The notes beneath the pieces are model-generated. The model searched no databases, was not told the DNA's origin, and saw only the letters and a list, made by a program, of their open reading frames with translations. From Lobosporangium transversale (Eukaryota > Mortierellomycota > Mortierellomycetes > Mortierellales > Mortierellaceae), in NCBI RefSeq assembly GCF_002105155.1, contig NW_019028982.1:1200501-1264500 (forward strand): a stretch of 64,000 nt of DNA, given 5' to 3'. Numbering within the stretch: the first letter of the stretch is position 1; each line of letters begins with the position of its first letter. Positions 9,401 to 18,900 of the stretch are shown here, piece by piece. The position numbers and the translations under genes were made by a program.

Positions 9401-12037
9401 GAGGCGTACATGGACGATGTGTGCGTGCGCACGATGACCTGGGGAGAGCATTTGAGAGCCCTCGATCATACGTTTGCGGCAGCTCGCGCAGGAGGAGTCA
9501 AGTACAAGACTAGTAAGCTCCATTTCGGGTATGACAAGGTGAAGTTTACTGGCCACGTGGTCGGCAAAGATGGAATTGAGGTCATGCCAGACAAAGTTGA
9601 CAAGGTCAAGAATTTCACCCCATTACGTAGCAAGGAAGATGTACGTGCATTCTTGGGCTTGACGGGCTACTATCGAAGGTTCGTCGAAAGCTACGCTCAG
9701 ATTGCAGAGCCGCTGACGAGGCTCCTCAAGAAAGGTGCAAGCTTCACCATGGGTCCTGAACAGGTGGCCGCAGTAAAGGGTCTCAAAGCCAAGTTAATTC
9801 AAGCTCCGGTACTTAAGGCTCCAGATTTCGAGAAGGATTGGGTGGTCTCGTGTGACGCCTGCAAATACGCTATGGGCGCAGTGCTAGAACAAGAAGATGA
9901 GGAGGGTAAGTTGAGACCGGTCTACTTTTACTCGAAGACCTTTCAAGGAGCCGAACGCAACTACTCTACCTTTGAGCAAGAGTGCCTCGCCGTTGTCATA
10001 GCCGTCAAGAAGTTTCGGCCTTACATCCTGGGTAGGTCCGTTGTCGTTTACACAGACCATGCGCCACTCAAATGGTTGTTTTCCAAGACTGATCTGACTG
10101 GTCGACCTGCGCGGTGGCAGATGATTCTGTCGGAATTCGAGCTGGTCATTAAGACCAAACCAGGTACGAAGAACGGCAATGCAGACGGGATGAGTCGCAT
10201 TATGTCGGAAGGAATAGCCACGGATGACATCGATGACGAGGTGCCAGAGTGTCTGAGCCGAAGGGCAGAATCCACAGGAGAAAAGTGGCTGGCGAGCCAA
10301 TGGTACGCGAACTTCTACATGTACCTAGCCGAGATGAGACTGGAGTTAGAAGACAAAGTTGAAATGAGGAGGATCAAGAGACAGGCATACAGGTTTCGAC
10401 TGACGAAGGAAGGTGACCTACTGTATAGAGATGCCGACAACAGAGAGAAGAGGTGCGTAGTTGAGGATGAAGTCGAAGGTGTGCTGAAGGAGGCACACGA
10501 CAAGGGCGGTCACTATGGAGCAGAGTCTACCCTAGCAACAGTTCGTGACGTGTGTTGGTGGCCAACGATGAGACGGGATGTATTCCACTGGGTCAAGTCT
10601 TGCGGCCGTTGCCAGCAATTTGGAAGTCGAGTGAAACATAACAGGTTGCATCCTACGGTCTCCGAGTTCCCATTTGAAGTTCTCTTCGTTGACTTGATTG
10701 AGAACTTAGTCGAAACGCCTAGGGGGATGACCACCATAGTCGTCTTCACAGATTCCTTCACCAAGTGGACTGAAGCACATGCAGTGGCCAACAAAGGCGC
10801 GCAAGGCGTCCTAGCTGTTCTATTTATGAAGATTATCTGTCGGTTCGGGCTCCCTGTTATGATTAGATCGGATGGAGGCCCCGCATTTCGTAACGAATTC
10901 AAGACTTTCTGTGACCTCTGGGGGATCAAGCACGTCACTGGTTCGACAAGGCATCCGCAAAGTCAGGGACAGGTCGAGGCGACAAATAAGCTTATCGAGG
11001 AGCGACTGAGGAGAGTACTGCCAGCTGGATCTAAGGATTGGGATGCATTCCTACCGAAAGCAGTATTCGACGTGAATTGTCGAGTCGTTAGGAGCACAGG
11101 AGTGTCGCCAATGGAAGCACTTATGGGCTACACAGGACAGTCAGCGTTACGGCGACTGTTCGCGGACGACAAGTTCCTCGTTTCAGCAGAGGCACCGGAA
11201 GAGAACGATGTAGTCCTAGAAGAAAGCATGGCGAGATTTATCGTAAGAAGAGAGGGAATCCGTGAGTATGCATACTCATGCAAGCTTAATGCCAATGACA
11301 GGATGAAACGTTACTATGATCGACGTGTTCGCCCACAATCGTTCGAAGTAGGATCAAGGGTTTACATGTTCAATTTGGATTTCGTCACAGGCTTTGGACG
11401 CAAGCTGGAGCCGCGTTGGTTAGGTCCATTTGAAGTAGTCTGGGCGAATGAAAAGGGATCATATGGGATCAAGACGGGTCGAACGCATTATGGCACAAAG
11501 GATGGGGTAGAAACAATTAATGGAGACTTCCTCAAGCTCGCAACTCAAAGGCAACGATTATGGGAAGATGATTTTATTGAGAACCTACAGAGAGCTACTG
11601 AGAAGAATCCCCACTACGCCGACACCGAACAACCTCTCGCGCCAGATCAATTACACCAGCCAAGTCTGGGTCGGGGGCGGGAGGACACAGCAAACGAAGG
11701 CACTCCAATCCAATCTCCACATCCCTTGTCGCCAAGGACAGGTCAAGCTCAATCTCGTGACGCTCCTCAGGCGCAAGTTGCACCTTCCGTGAACGAAGCC
11801 TCTCGCGAAGACGCGACTGGTCAGCCAAGCCTCTGGAGAATGCCACCTCGCCGTGAAGAAGATACTTCGCCCGTACGCGTTTCTCAATTGGCTCGTCTAT
11901 GTCTTGAAAGGCCTCAGCTGACCGCTTATTTAGCTCTCGAGCGGGGGGGGGAACTGTCTGGGACTGAGGAGATTCTGGAGAAGACTTCTCCGCTGCAAAT
12001 GGCGAAACAGAGGAAGGGCCAACCTCGTGGTCAGTAA
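6494..12037 (+). CDS. Gag-Pol polyprotein of Gypsy-like retrotransposon
   Basis: Single uninterrupted frame of 1847 residues; the ATG at 6494 is the first in frame after the LTR. Gag has two CX2CX4HX4C zinc knuckles (CHKCNQEGHLLSFC and CFRCGERGHTSKVC, about residues 315-350). A retropepsin-like region follows with AVIDPG near residue 566 (normally D-S/T-G) and FLLGDDWL. Reverse transcriptase spans about 830-1060, with SSLDGFQGYY as motif A and YMDD near 971. RNase H (about 1110-1240) shows CDACKYAMG, FEQECLAV and YTDHAPLKW. Integrase has the H-H-C-C finger (AHDKGGH...CGRC, from about 1333), catalytic D in FVDLI (about 1398), D in RSDGGPAF (about 1458) and E in GQVEATNK (about 1493), then a GPF module (about 1643). 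The final 140 residues are low-complexity, proline-rich, and lie opposite the antisense frame. No frameshift separates Gag and Pol. Confidence 0.95.
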   Translation: MSSNLSILLTMIPKWPSAEAEGLTAATWISDFGGVIEGETLSNKLMFVERQATGKIQRWIRRWRMTNKTNGAWSQFVSDFIMEASTPRSQDVTLDELHSIKQGEDETTANYVQRMKLTMELLDPESGCDAQPYKIPTATERLLAYRFCKGLRQDHPFKVKNKEAPATLKETFESVTQLVEGNRWGIDTTESRVIARSNAEHAAPIETNVLLGSTLVPRTHYSGFLADFKDDKEKVNQLSVDELTDMFGAWTLAAEERTPEARIAQTISRMSPAVARRVFGSSELAKHIRVEARPNAVLQPAEVRSQQAIPMARRTCHKCNQEGHLLSFCPLVECFRCGERGHTSKVCTKEQGSPATGANSVPLATQTNSSLRVQSLEISATNVAQSFITTKPQRLNSTGAQRRRSERTGTPAGPSSQRREETRGTTPPVRGMQWEAEASTSSAQPSGDPHFQTVTFDDRAVDGRENNVAEAPNATPKRTRKRVIPDPVFVDAVEGLNFDLATHSKYRGKMAVQLKAAVTEAWARHAPPRRSKPKRSQSAIAMARNVQGGKGDVTTVTALGRDFNNAVIDPGNDHTMMGLHVANALGLKLEPATRAVLLAHGSFQKLAGRTRPIDIYVSGIPLRMSMGVIDCKGTYDFLLGDDWLKALKAKADWSNGIVYYVESEGRTITLGGGLNVRASTPQPTTSTYLSDESDEYDDEYDDYEDDESIYETEESDADAGYRALRVKTIEVGDPDLQAMTARVFSSKIQCENDDARVKRQPFAVDGVNVDINPNLSNEQYGQIVELLEKNKDRLTTNLEDLEVTSILEHEINIQPGAKPVYVGWCKRYSPKELDFLKKSVDDELKAGKIIEMESEWCAPLSLAPKKDGSLRKCVAYIGLNKVTERESWPLPNIEEILDNLGGFEYYSSLDGFQGYYVIGIKKEHVKYLGFRTPFGTFAYKVMPFGLKNAPHTFSRFVRKVYSDLIGRVLEAYMDDVCVRTMTWGEHLRALDHTFAAARAGGVKYKTSKLHFGYDKVKFTGHVVGKDGIEVMPDKVDKVKNFTPLRSKEDVRAFLGLTGYYRRFVESYAQIAEPLTRLLKKGASFTMGPEQVAAVKGLKAKLIQAPVLKAPDFEKDWVVSCDACKYAMGAVLEQEDEEGKLRPVYFYSKTFQGAERNYSTFEQECLAVVIAVKKFRPYILGRSVVVYTDHAPLKWLFSKTDLTGRPARWQMILSEFELVIKTKPGTKNGNADGMSRIMSEGIATDDIDDEVPECLSRRAESTGEKWLASQWYANFYMYLAEMRLELEDKVEMRRIKRQAYRFRLTKEGDLLYRDADNREKRCVVEDEVEGVLKEAHDKGGHYGAESTLATVRDVCWWPTMRRDVFHWVKSCGRCQQFGSRVKHNRLHPTVSEFPFEVLFVDLIENLVETPRGMTTIVVFTDSFTKWTEAHAVANKGAQGVLAVLFMKIICRFGLPVMIRSDGGPAFRNEFKTFCDLWGIKHVTGSTRHPQSQGQVEATNKLIEERLRRVLPAGSKDWDAFLPKAVFDVNCRVVRSTGVSPMEALMGYTGQSALRRLFADDKFLVSAEAPEENDVVLEESMARFIVRREGIREYAYSCKLNANDRMKRYYDRRVRPQSFEVGSRVYMFNLDFVTGFGRKLEPRWLGPFEVVWANEKGSYGIKTGRTHYGTKDGVETINGDFLKLATQRQRLWEDDFIENLQRATEKNPHYADTEQPLAPDQLHQPSLGRGREDTANEGTPIQSPHPLSPRTGQAQSRDAPQAQVAPSVNEASREDATGQPSLWRMPPRREEDTSPVRVSQLARLCLERPQLTAYLALERGGELSGTEEILEKTSPLQMAKQRKGQPRGQ

Positions 12038-12311
12038 GGGCAACCACCTCAGGAGAAGCAGAAGAAGGGGGAGTGACAACGACGGCAGGAGCAGGAACAA
12101 CGGCAGGAGTAGAAGAAGAAGCAGAAGCAGGAGGAGTGGTAGGGGTCGAAGGAGTGATAGGAGAGTGAGAAGTGACAGCAGGACGCGACTCTGGAGACGT
12201 GCCCAAAGACAGACTTAAGCTCTTGTCTGAAGAGGGAAGCATTGTCTTGGTGGAAGTGGTTGGTCTTGGGCAAGGAGGAACCTCGTCTTTCTTAATAACA
12301 GTGCGGGCCAT
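11595..12311 (-). CDS. Antisense open frame at the 3' end of the retrotransposon, unknown function
   Basis: A 238-codon frame starting MARTVIKKDEVPPC, read opposite to Gag-Pol and overlapping its last 148 codons. The start context (ATCATGGCC) is favourable and is preceded by a pyrimidine-rich leader; a CCAAT box on the minus strand (complement of 12490-12494) lies about 180 bp upstream. The N-terminal half is S/T/P/V-rich and looks disordered. The C-terminal half is charged and helix-like (KRVRAKYLLHGEV, EERHEIELDLSLATRDVEIG). I recognise no family. An extension to a Met at 12341 is possible. It could be a real accessory gene or an antisense open frame arising by composition; the sense protein there is low-complexity while the antisense one looks more protein-like, which favours coding. 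Confidence 0.5.
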   Translation of the reverse strand: MARTVIKKDEVPPCPRPTTSTKTMLPSSDKSLSLSLGTSPESRPAVTSHSPITPSTPTTPPASASSSTPAVVPAPAVVVTPPSSASPEVVALTDHEVGPSSVSPFAAEKSSPESPQSQTVPPPARELNKRSAEAFQDIDEPIEKRVRAKYLLHGEVAFSRGLADQSRLRERLRSRKVQLAPEERHEIELDLSLATRDVEIGLECLRLLCPPAPDPDLAGVIDLAREVVRCRRSGDSSQ

Positions 12312-12360
12312 GATGACGATGAAGTAGTTCAAGCAGGGCAAGGAGGAAGGAGTTGCGAAT

Positions 12361-12374
12361 GAAAAAAAAAAAAG

Positions 12375-12408
<34 letters not shown>
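12361..12408. repeat. Long A-tract inside the retrotransposon
   Basis: About 48 bases of nearly pure A with one G, between the end of Gag-Pol and the 3' LTR. On the minus strand it is a T-tract upstream of the antisense frame and could act as a nucleosome-excluding promoter element. Confidence 0.8.
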
Positions 12409-12411
<3 letters not shown>

Positions 12412-12634
12412 AATGGAGGAATGAACCAACATTTATGTCCATGGCAACATCATCATGTGGAAGTAATGGCGTGATCACGGATCAAAATGATTGGCCGAAG
12501 AAAGAAAATTTTCCTTGGTCGATGCCAAGGCGAACCAAAGGGTGACAAGAACAATGATGCAATGACCAAAATGCGGGGTAGCAAGAGTCAAGGTGGTAGA
12601 AGCGCAAACAGCACAATGAGTTTCTTTCTTTTTG

Positions 12635-12675
12635 AGCTGCGGCTTGGCGGAGCCGAACTTCGCAGCTGGTGGGGG
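12635..12675 (+). other. Hairpin and polypurine-like stretch before the 3' LTR
   Basis: AGCTGCGGCT...AGCCGAACTTCGCAGCT can fold with AGCTGCG pairing CGCAGCT (12635-12666). It is followed by GGTGGGGG directly before the LTR start at 12676, the position expected for the polypurine tract that primes plus-strand DNA. The tract is short and interrupted by one T. Confidence 0.4.
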
Positions 12676-13038
12676 TGTTGGTTTTAGTTTTAGTCACGTG
12701 TAGAGGGTTCGCCACCAACTATTTAACGAGCAACAGCTCAGGAAAATCTGGCTCCTTGTTCCTTATTTTTACACAAGAGCCATTTGAGTACTGACTGTTC
12801 TCGTCCAGGTAAAGAGCCCTCACAACGTTCGTCGTTAGTAGCCATAGATCATTAAAGGTTCCTTATTTTTACACAAGAGCCATTTGAGTACTGACTGTTC
12901 TCGTCCAGTCTTCGAGTAGTGTGTGTGTGTTCTTTTATTGTGTTAGAATTATTTATCTATCAGCTGGAAGTGACCGGCTTCATAATCCACCAAAACGACC
13001 TAAATCTCCTACCACATCTGCCCCTAAATTTTGCAACA
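12676..13038 (+). repeat. 3' LTR
   Basis: 363-bp direct copy of the 5' LTR with TGTTG...CAACA ends, no difference seen, followed by the target duplicate GTAA at 13039-13042. Confidence 0.95.
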
Positions 13039-13090
13039 GTAAGTATGCATTGCCCCTTAATCTTTGGGCTAAGCTTTTATGTAGAGCTTT

Positions 13091-13230
13091 AGGCTCGGGA
13101 CCAAACTTGAGATTTTAGGGGGTCAACTTCTAGCGGCATATTTCGACTTAGAAAAAAAAAAAAAAAGGCCATTTCCCCGCCGTTTGTACGATGTTGACCC
13201 CTTCTAAAATCTCAAGTTTGGTCCCAGCCT
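13091..13230. mobile_element. MITE-like 140-bp inverted-repeat element
   Basis: Left arm 13091-13126 (AGGCTCGGGACCAAACTTGA...GGGTCAAC) and right arm 13193-13230 are imperfect reverse complements of about 36-38 bp, with two small differences. The centre contains an A-run and no coding capacity. This is the form of a small non-autonomous DNA transposon. It sits 52 bp after the 3' LTR. No clear target duplication could be defined. Confidence 0.65.
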
Positions 13231-14008
13231 GTCAGTGAGCGTTAGTGCAATGCACATAAGTACAAGCTGGTGACGAGCCTATATGTGTACCTGAACTTCG
13301 TCCTTAACAAAACTTGACAACCTTAATCGTCAAATAAGCCACCACATGGTTGTAGCGGGTCCGGATCCTCAGTAGGACTCAGGAAGGCTCCATGAATTCC
13401 TTGTAAATAATTAAATACATTGACGATCCTTTGATACCGCTGTATACCGTTCTCTTTATCTGGCCTCATACTGTCCTCACAGTCCTGATCGCCTTTATGA
13501 TCTGGAGCTATTATTGGCAATGGGACGGCTTCTTAGGAAATTGTTCCTGCGATTATCCCATCATGAAGCTCAGCAGAGACCTCTTGAGCAGTATTTTCTA
13601 AGAAATCTCAATGATGCGACGAAGACAAAGTAAGACAGGAATATACATGTATATAGATATATAAACGCATTTCATTCGAATTAAAGAGGTTCAAGATTAT
13701 TTTTAATTAAATATCAAAACAGGGAGAGTTTTGTGTTTACTGTGACCACCTACTCTAACCAAAAAAGGAATGACCACGATTGAGCTACTGCATGCATCCT
13801 CCTGAACACTGTGCATGGCGAATATAAAGGAGGGGGAAGATCAACGCCAATATGTTGGTTGTTTGATTGTTTCCCTAAACCCTATAATACATACACCTCA
13901 ATTGTTTTTTTTTTCTAATCCCACTCACTCGTGAATAACACTATTATTACGCCACGTTCATCGCCCAACATCCACAAGTCATACATTCCGACACAAGCCC
14001 AGGCGCAA
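13231..14008. other. Spacer upstream of the F-box gene
   Basis: No recognised gene. A minus-strand open frame at 13323-13520 (65 codons, APDHKGDQDCEDSMRPDKEN..) reads somewhat like protein but has no supported start or partner exon and may be a gene remnant. A TATAAAG string at 13823-13829, about 180 bp before the F-box start codon, is a plausible TATA box, and pyrimidine-rich sequence follows near 13900-13930. Confidence 0.45.
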
Positions 14009-15247
14009 ATGCAAGCACAAAAGAGGATTTGTCCTTTTGAACTTCCTGAAATTTATTTCCATATTGCCTATTACCTCACTAGTGCTGAGCTTGCCTTATG
14101 CTCACGCGTCTGTAAGAGTTGGTGCCATGCGTTCATACCGATCTTGTGGGAGAATGTTCGCGTTTGTTCATCCAACTCTCAAGGAGACTCCCTCCCGGTT
14201 CCACCTTGGAATGCTCTCCATCGGTACTCAGCTCTTATTCGTACTATGGAGCTCCGTAACGATTTTCCTGGACTGTATGACCTAGAGTTCCCTTCAATCC
14301 AAAAATTGACGGTCGAAAGCACTCGAGTCGTTCCCTTCGGAGATACCGAACTCGAGTTTTACCGTGACCCTGTAGGCCTCATTGTCCGAAATCATTCATT
14401 GCTGCAACTCAATCTCTATCGAATGCCTGAGCTGTATCTACGTCAGGGACTATGGCTCAGGCTGGCTAATCAATTCGATCATCTTAGGGAACCTTACATA
14501 TATGGCGGAAAGCTTCCTTCAGGTAGTGTAGGGGTTTTTTGGCGAGCATGCTCCAGACTTGAAAAGCTCGAGCTACGGCTCCTAGAATTCCCGCGAAACG
14601 AGGGTATTCCATATGATTTGGTACTATTCCCTCAAATGCGCGTTCTCGTATTGCATATGGTCAAGATTTCGGAAGATATAGTCACTCGATGTCCGGGCCT
14701 GTCTGATCTCACTTGGAACGATATTGAGCCTCTGCCGTTGTTTCAAGACGTAGGTTTTCATCAATTACTACTAGTTGAAAGAGGAGGAGGAATATTTTGG
14801 TCGAGTATGAAGAATGTGTGCCTAGGATATCTTGTGTCTGACCGACAAATTGCTGCGCTACTAAATGCGATGCAACAGGCAAAGTCACTCAATTTCCCCG
14901 CCACATCCTTCGGATCCTTTGCATTTCAAGCACTTGCCATCAAACATTTCGGTTCATTGAAGGATATTGACTTGCAGGGATGCGACAGTGTAGGGAGCCC
15001 GATGTTGTGTGAAATCCTCTGTTCATGTCCCATGCTGGAGGAACTCAAAGGGGATTGGATCATCGCCAAAGATGTTATGCAGAATAAGCCGTGGGTCTGT
15101 CTCTCGCTGCGGAAGTTAAGTTTGGTCTTTTTGATAGAGCAGTGCAACATTCATATCAAAGTCGTGATACAAGAACGCTTGTATAGTCTACGACAACTAG
15201 AGCAACCGCATCCACAGTTTCGAGTGATCTTATATAATGCACTGTGA
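14009..15247 (+). CDS. F-box and leucine-rich-repeat-like protein
   Basis: Single-exon protein of 412 residues from the ATG at 14009; an in-frame extension upstream to 13931 has no ATG. The N-terminus CPFELPEIYFHIAYYLTSAELALCSRVCKSWCHAFIPILWE is a clear F-box (residues about 6-47), the Skp1-binding module of SCF ubiquitin ligases. The rest has repeated L-rich segments (SIQKLTV, LLQLNLY, RLEKLELRLLEF, MRVLVLHMVKI, LSDLTWNDI, LKDIDLQGC, LEELKGDW) consistent with degenerate LRRs that would select the substrate. Many such single-exon F-box/LRR genes occur in Mortierella-type fungi. Substrate unknown. The frame is undamaged. Confidence 0.85.
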   Translation: MQAQKRICPFELPEIYFHIAYYLTSAELALCSRVCKSWCHAFIPILWENVRVCSSNSQGDSLPVPPWNALHRYSALIRTMELRNDFPGLYDLEFPSIQKLTVESTRVVPFGDTELEFYRDPVGLIVRNHSLLQLNLYRMPELYLRQGLWLRLANQFDHLREPYIYGGKLPSGSVGVFWRACSRLEKLELRLLEFPRNEGIPYDLVLFPQMRVLVLHMVKISEDIVTRCPGLSDLTWNDIEPLPLFQDVGFHQLLLVERGGGIFWSSMKNVCLGYLVSDRQIAALLNAMQQAKSLNFPATSFGSFAFQALAIKHFGSLKDIDLQGCDSVGSPMLCEILCSCPMLEELKGDWIIAKDVMQNKPWVCLSLRKLSLVFLIEQCNIHIKVVIQERLYSLRQLEQPHPQFRVILYNAL

Positions 15248-15902
15248 TTTGATTCGATCAATAGATGCAAAATGGCAGATATTTAAATTAATAAATCTGA
15301 GATCCTGTTGTCTCGCGCCTCCCGCGTGATTAAGAGCCCCTACAATGAAAAGACTCCAATATCACAAAGGAAACAAACAGGCCCCTTCTTTCTTCTTCAT
15401 TCATTTAAGTAGTTTAGGACTTCAGGTCGTTTTACTGTGAATTATTACCTTCTTCAATAGTCCATAAAAAACCCAACACTTCTTTTGCTTATTATCATTC
15501 TACGTAAATGATTCACCAACAAGTCCTGTAAGTCGTTGGAGATACTGTTATTCCTCTTTCAAAACAAAGAGACCATGGCAACTAACAAAAAGATTCAAAC
15601 ATAACTGAGATAAGGGCAATTTGTTATGTGTCTTGTCGTATGTGAGGAAAACAGCAGAAACTGAAGACCTGTTTAAATATTTATATATATATATATATAT
15701 TACCTGGGGCAATGTTACATCATTGCATTGACATGTAAAAATTAAATTAATCTACCAAACAGTGAAAGAATGCCCATAATAATAGAATAGTAATAATAAT
15801 AATAAAAATTCTACATTGTCTCTTTTCCTTCAATCCAACCCGACCTTTCATCCTTATTATACTTGTACTCAACATTCTCTTTTCTTTCCTTTTGTCAAGA
15901 AA
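15248..15902. other. Spacer, AT-rich, no gene seen
   Basis: Convergent 3' ends of the F-box gene and the PHO81-like gene. It contains a (TA)n run near 15684-15700 and ATAATAATA-rich sequence near 15785-15805. Nothing else recognised. Confidence 0.5.
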
Positions 15903-18900
15903 TTACAGACTAAAAGATCCTGAATCTACTCCATTCTGATATCTCAGCACACCCTCCTCCACATCAGGTATACTCGACGCTATGTACATTGCCGATCCAG
16001 CAGCATTAGCAGAAGACAACTTGGAGGACCCCAATCCAGTCGTCGTGTAAGTTGTTTTTGCTGTCGATGTTGTTGCGTTTGCAGCTAATGATTGTTTGGT
16101 AGACGCAGATGAAAACGATGACGAAGACGTTGAGTTTGAGGTGTATGTATCCTCTAAAACCATAAATGCATCCACACCATGGCTCTTTTGGATCTGAACT
16201 TGTGCAGGATCTTTGTTCCCTGGTCCAAAACTTGAGAGAATTAAGCCAGACTCCTTGATATGCGTGATCAGGCTTGGGACTTGTATCTATATATATATAT
16301 ATTTTTTTTTAAAAAAAAAAAAAAGGGAATTTTGGCAAGGAAAACAACATGAATGAGTATGGGAATACAAGGCAAGGTGTCGCTTTTAAGAAAAACTATG
16401 CGAGGATCACGAGGATTTACCAGAGGTGTTGCTTCACATATTACGCCAAGTAGATTATTGCTTCGAGCAAACTTGACGGCTTCCTTGATAGAAGTACATC
16501 TCTTATCATCCTCATGGAACCCTTGATCGGCGATGGTGGCCTCTGCCGATGCTATTGTTGACGAGTCTGCAGCTCTTGGAAGCAATGGTGAACCTACTTT
16601 GCTTGCAGAAATAGATGAAGCACCCGAGGCAACAGAAGCAATAGTTGGCATTGGTGGAGCTGCAGAGCCATGCTTAGGTGAAGGGAGTAACTCTGGATCA
16701 TTAGATCCCTTGCGTTTCTTTCCTTGGCTAGACCCCTCAAGTGTCCGCAAAGCAGCTCGAGCTCTACTTTTGTTGTAACCACAATATGTACTGAAGAACA
16801 CGGCATAATTGGGCTGTTTCCAGTTAAGAGCTGAGCAAATGACGGGATTGAAGGACGAGAACATAAAGCTGCGGTGATGGGTTGCAGAGGATGAGTCATA
16901 TACAGTCTGGAGGATGGTGTCGACAAACTTATTGACCTCGACGCAGTTTGTCAGCCTATAATAGGTCTTTTCAGATAGCGTGGGGTATTTCAATTCTAAG
17001 TTGACGCCGATATGCTTTGGCAAGATCTATTTTATCAAAAGAAGGATTCAAGAGATGGCAAGAAAAGAAAAGAAAGGGATGAGAAATGGGCTTTCTAGAC
17101 GAAACTGTGTTGTTTTTCTGTATTCACTAGGACTTCAATAGATGAAATAACTTTAAGCCCAACTTTACCTTTAACACTTGCTCTAGGCTCATCCAACGCT
17201 CATAGACCTTACGTCGCCACTCACCGCCGCGCCAATTACTAGTTGAACGCATGGCTGCTGTCTCAAATTCCTCAGTTGCAGGCCATTGATGAATCAGCTC
17301 ACCAAACTTCTTAAACTGATTGAATGTCACGTCGGAAACCGCCAGATCAAAGCCTTCTACAGGTAGATACCAATTTGCAAAAACCACAGGTACAAAATCG
17401 CGTGTCATCTGGATGGACAGCTGAATATACTCTCCTGAAAGTGAAGATGCCGTGATAAATGAGGGAATCATATTACCAACTAACAACGATTGTGACGACG
17501 AATGGGGCAATGCTCCTCCAGAAGTTGACATACTAACTGGCATAACCGAAGGTGTGCCAACTTGGGGCGTTGACGTTGCAGAGATAGTAGAATCAATACT
17601 ATTGGTTGATTTCCAGTACGTCTCCACTCTTCCACCTACTTCCAAGCGTACTCCTTGGAAGGGTCTAATCACAGAGTATTCGAATGCCATTTCTCCAACA
17701 ACCTTCAAGTGCGCGTCAAATAATGGTAATACGCACTTGCCCATTGATGACTCTAGAGATGAGAAGATACTAGGTAGAGCAACAGCTCGGCCAATGGCCT
17801 TCGATCCAAATGTGGGGAAAATATCAAACTCAACAGTGAAATGCTCTAGAGAATCGACTTGGAACCCAAAAACCTCTCTATCATCTCCTAAGGGAAGAAT
17901 AACATTATGAGGGATCATTCCATTGTCAGGCCGTGATGAGATGATGAGTTTGAGAGACGAAATCTGAGCAGTTCCATAGAGATGGACAGGGGCTTGATGT
18001 GCTGCTGCTTTATCCTGAAGAGTATGATCTGGGTAATTAGGATGGCCCAAAATGAGGTTAATTTGGTATTTCTTATCCAAGTAGTTGTGACCATAGATCC
18101 TGAAAGGAATAATAGGTGGCGGTAATGACAACGAAGGGATAAAGTCCATATCAAGTTCATCCATGTTAGGACTAGGCAAAGAATCTGATGTTGCCCCGAG
18201 AGCTAACTCAGTAGTTGGTGTCGTGGTGGTGTTCATCATAGTAGCTGTCGTCAATGGCGCAGACGTGTCCATTGCCGTGTCCTCTGAGGAAGTAGATTTG
18301 CCTTCAACTTTTCCACCAGCCTCAACTAAAAGCTCTACACAATCTGCATGCCCCTCGCTTGCTGCGTAGTAGATCGGTGTCTTTCCAAGCTCGTCCACTA
18401 CATTCACATTACACCCAGCTTCCAACAGAATCTTGACACAATCTGCATGGCCTTCGCTTGCTGCATAGAAGAGTGGGGTCCAGCACATGTATTTATCCTC
18501 TTGATCTAAGCGTGCACCACGAGTTGTGAGTGTTTTGGCGAGCCGGGTATGTCCTTCACGACAGGTGATATGAAGAGGTTCCAAGCCATCGGCATTGCAA
18601 GCAATTACATTTGCTCCACGTCCAATAAGCATCATAGCAATATCCTCATGCCCATAATGGCACGCAAGGCTTAGAGGGATTGGATCGCCTTCTTGGCTAG
18701 CCTCAATCTCAGCGTTGTTGGCAAGGAAGATTTCGACGCATTTAGTATGTCCATTCATAATAGAATAAATCAGGGGCCGGAAACCATCATGATCAGTAGC
18801 ATTCATGGAAGCATTCATCGATAAAAGATAAGTCGCACAGTCGGCATGGCCATACATAGAGACATAATGAAGAGGCCGTCTTCCATAAACGTCTGTGCAT

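Larger units (their letters stand above)
6094..13038 (+). mobile_element. Complete Ty3/Gypsy-like LTR retrotransposon
   Basis: A 6945-bp element bounded by two direct 363-bp LTRs (6094-6456 and 12676-13038) that start TGTTG and end CAACA. Read base by base, I found no difference between the LTRs. The 4-bp sequence GTAA flanks both ends (6090-6093 and 13039-13042), as expected for an integrase target duplication. The interior encodes one Gag-Pol frame with the order zinc knuckles, protease, reverse transcriptase, RNase H, integrase, which is the Ty3/Gypsy order. Integrase precedes an LTR-proximal tail that overlaps a long antisense frame. Identical LTRs and an undamaged frame imply recent insertion. 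The site is between the CstF-50 start codon and the F-box gene. Confidence 0.96.

Noticed and set aside
13931-14008. Upstream extension of the F-box protein
   Set aside because: The extension has no ATG; the first in-frame ATG is at 14009 and places the F-box at the usual N-terminal position.
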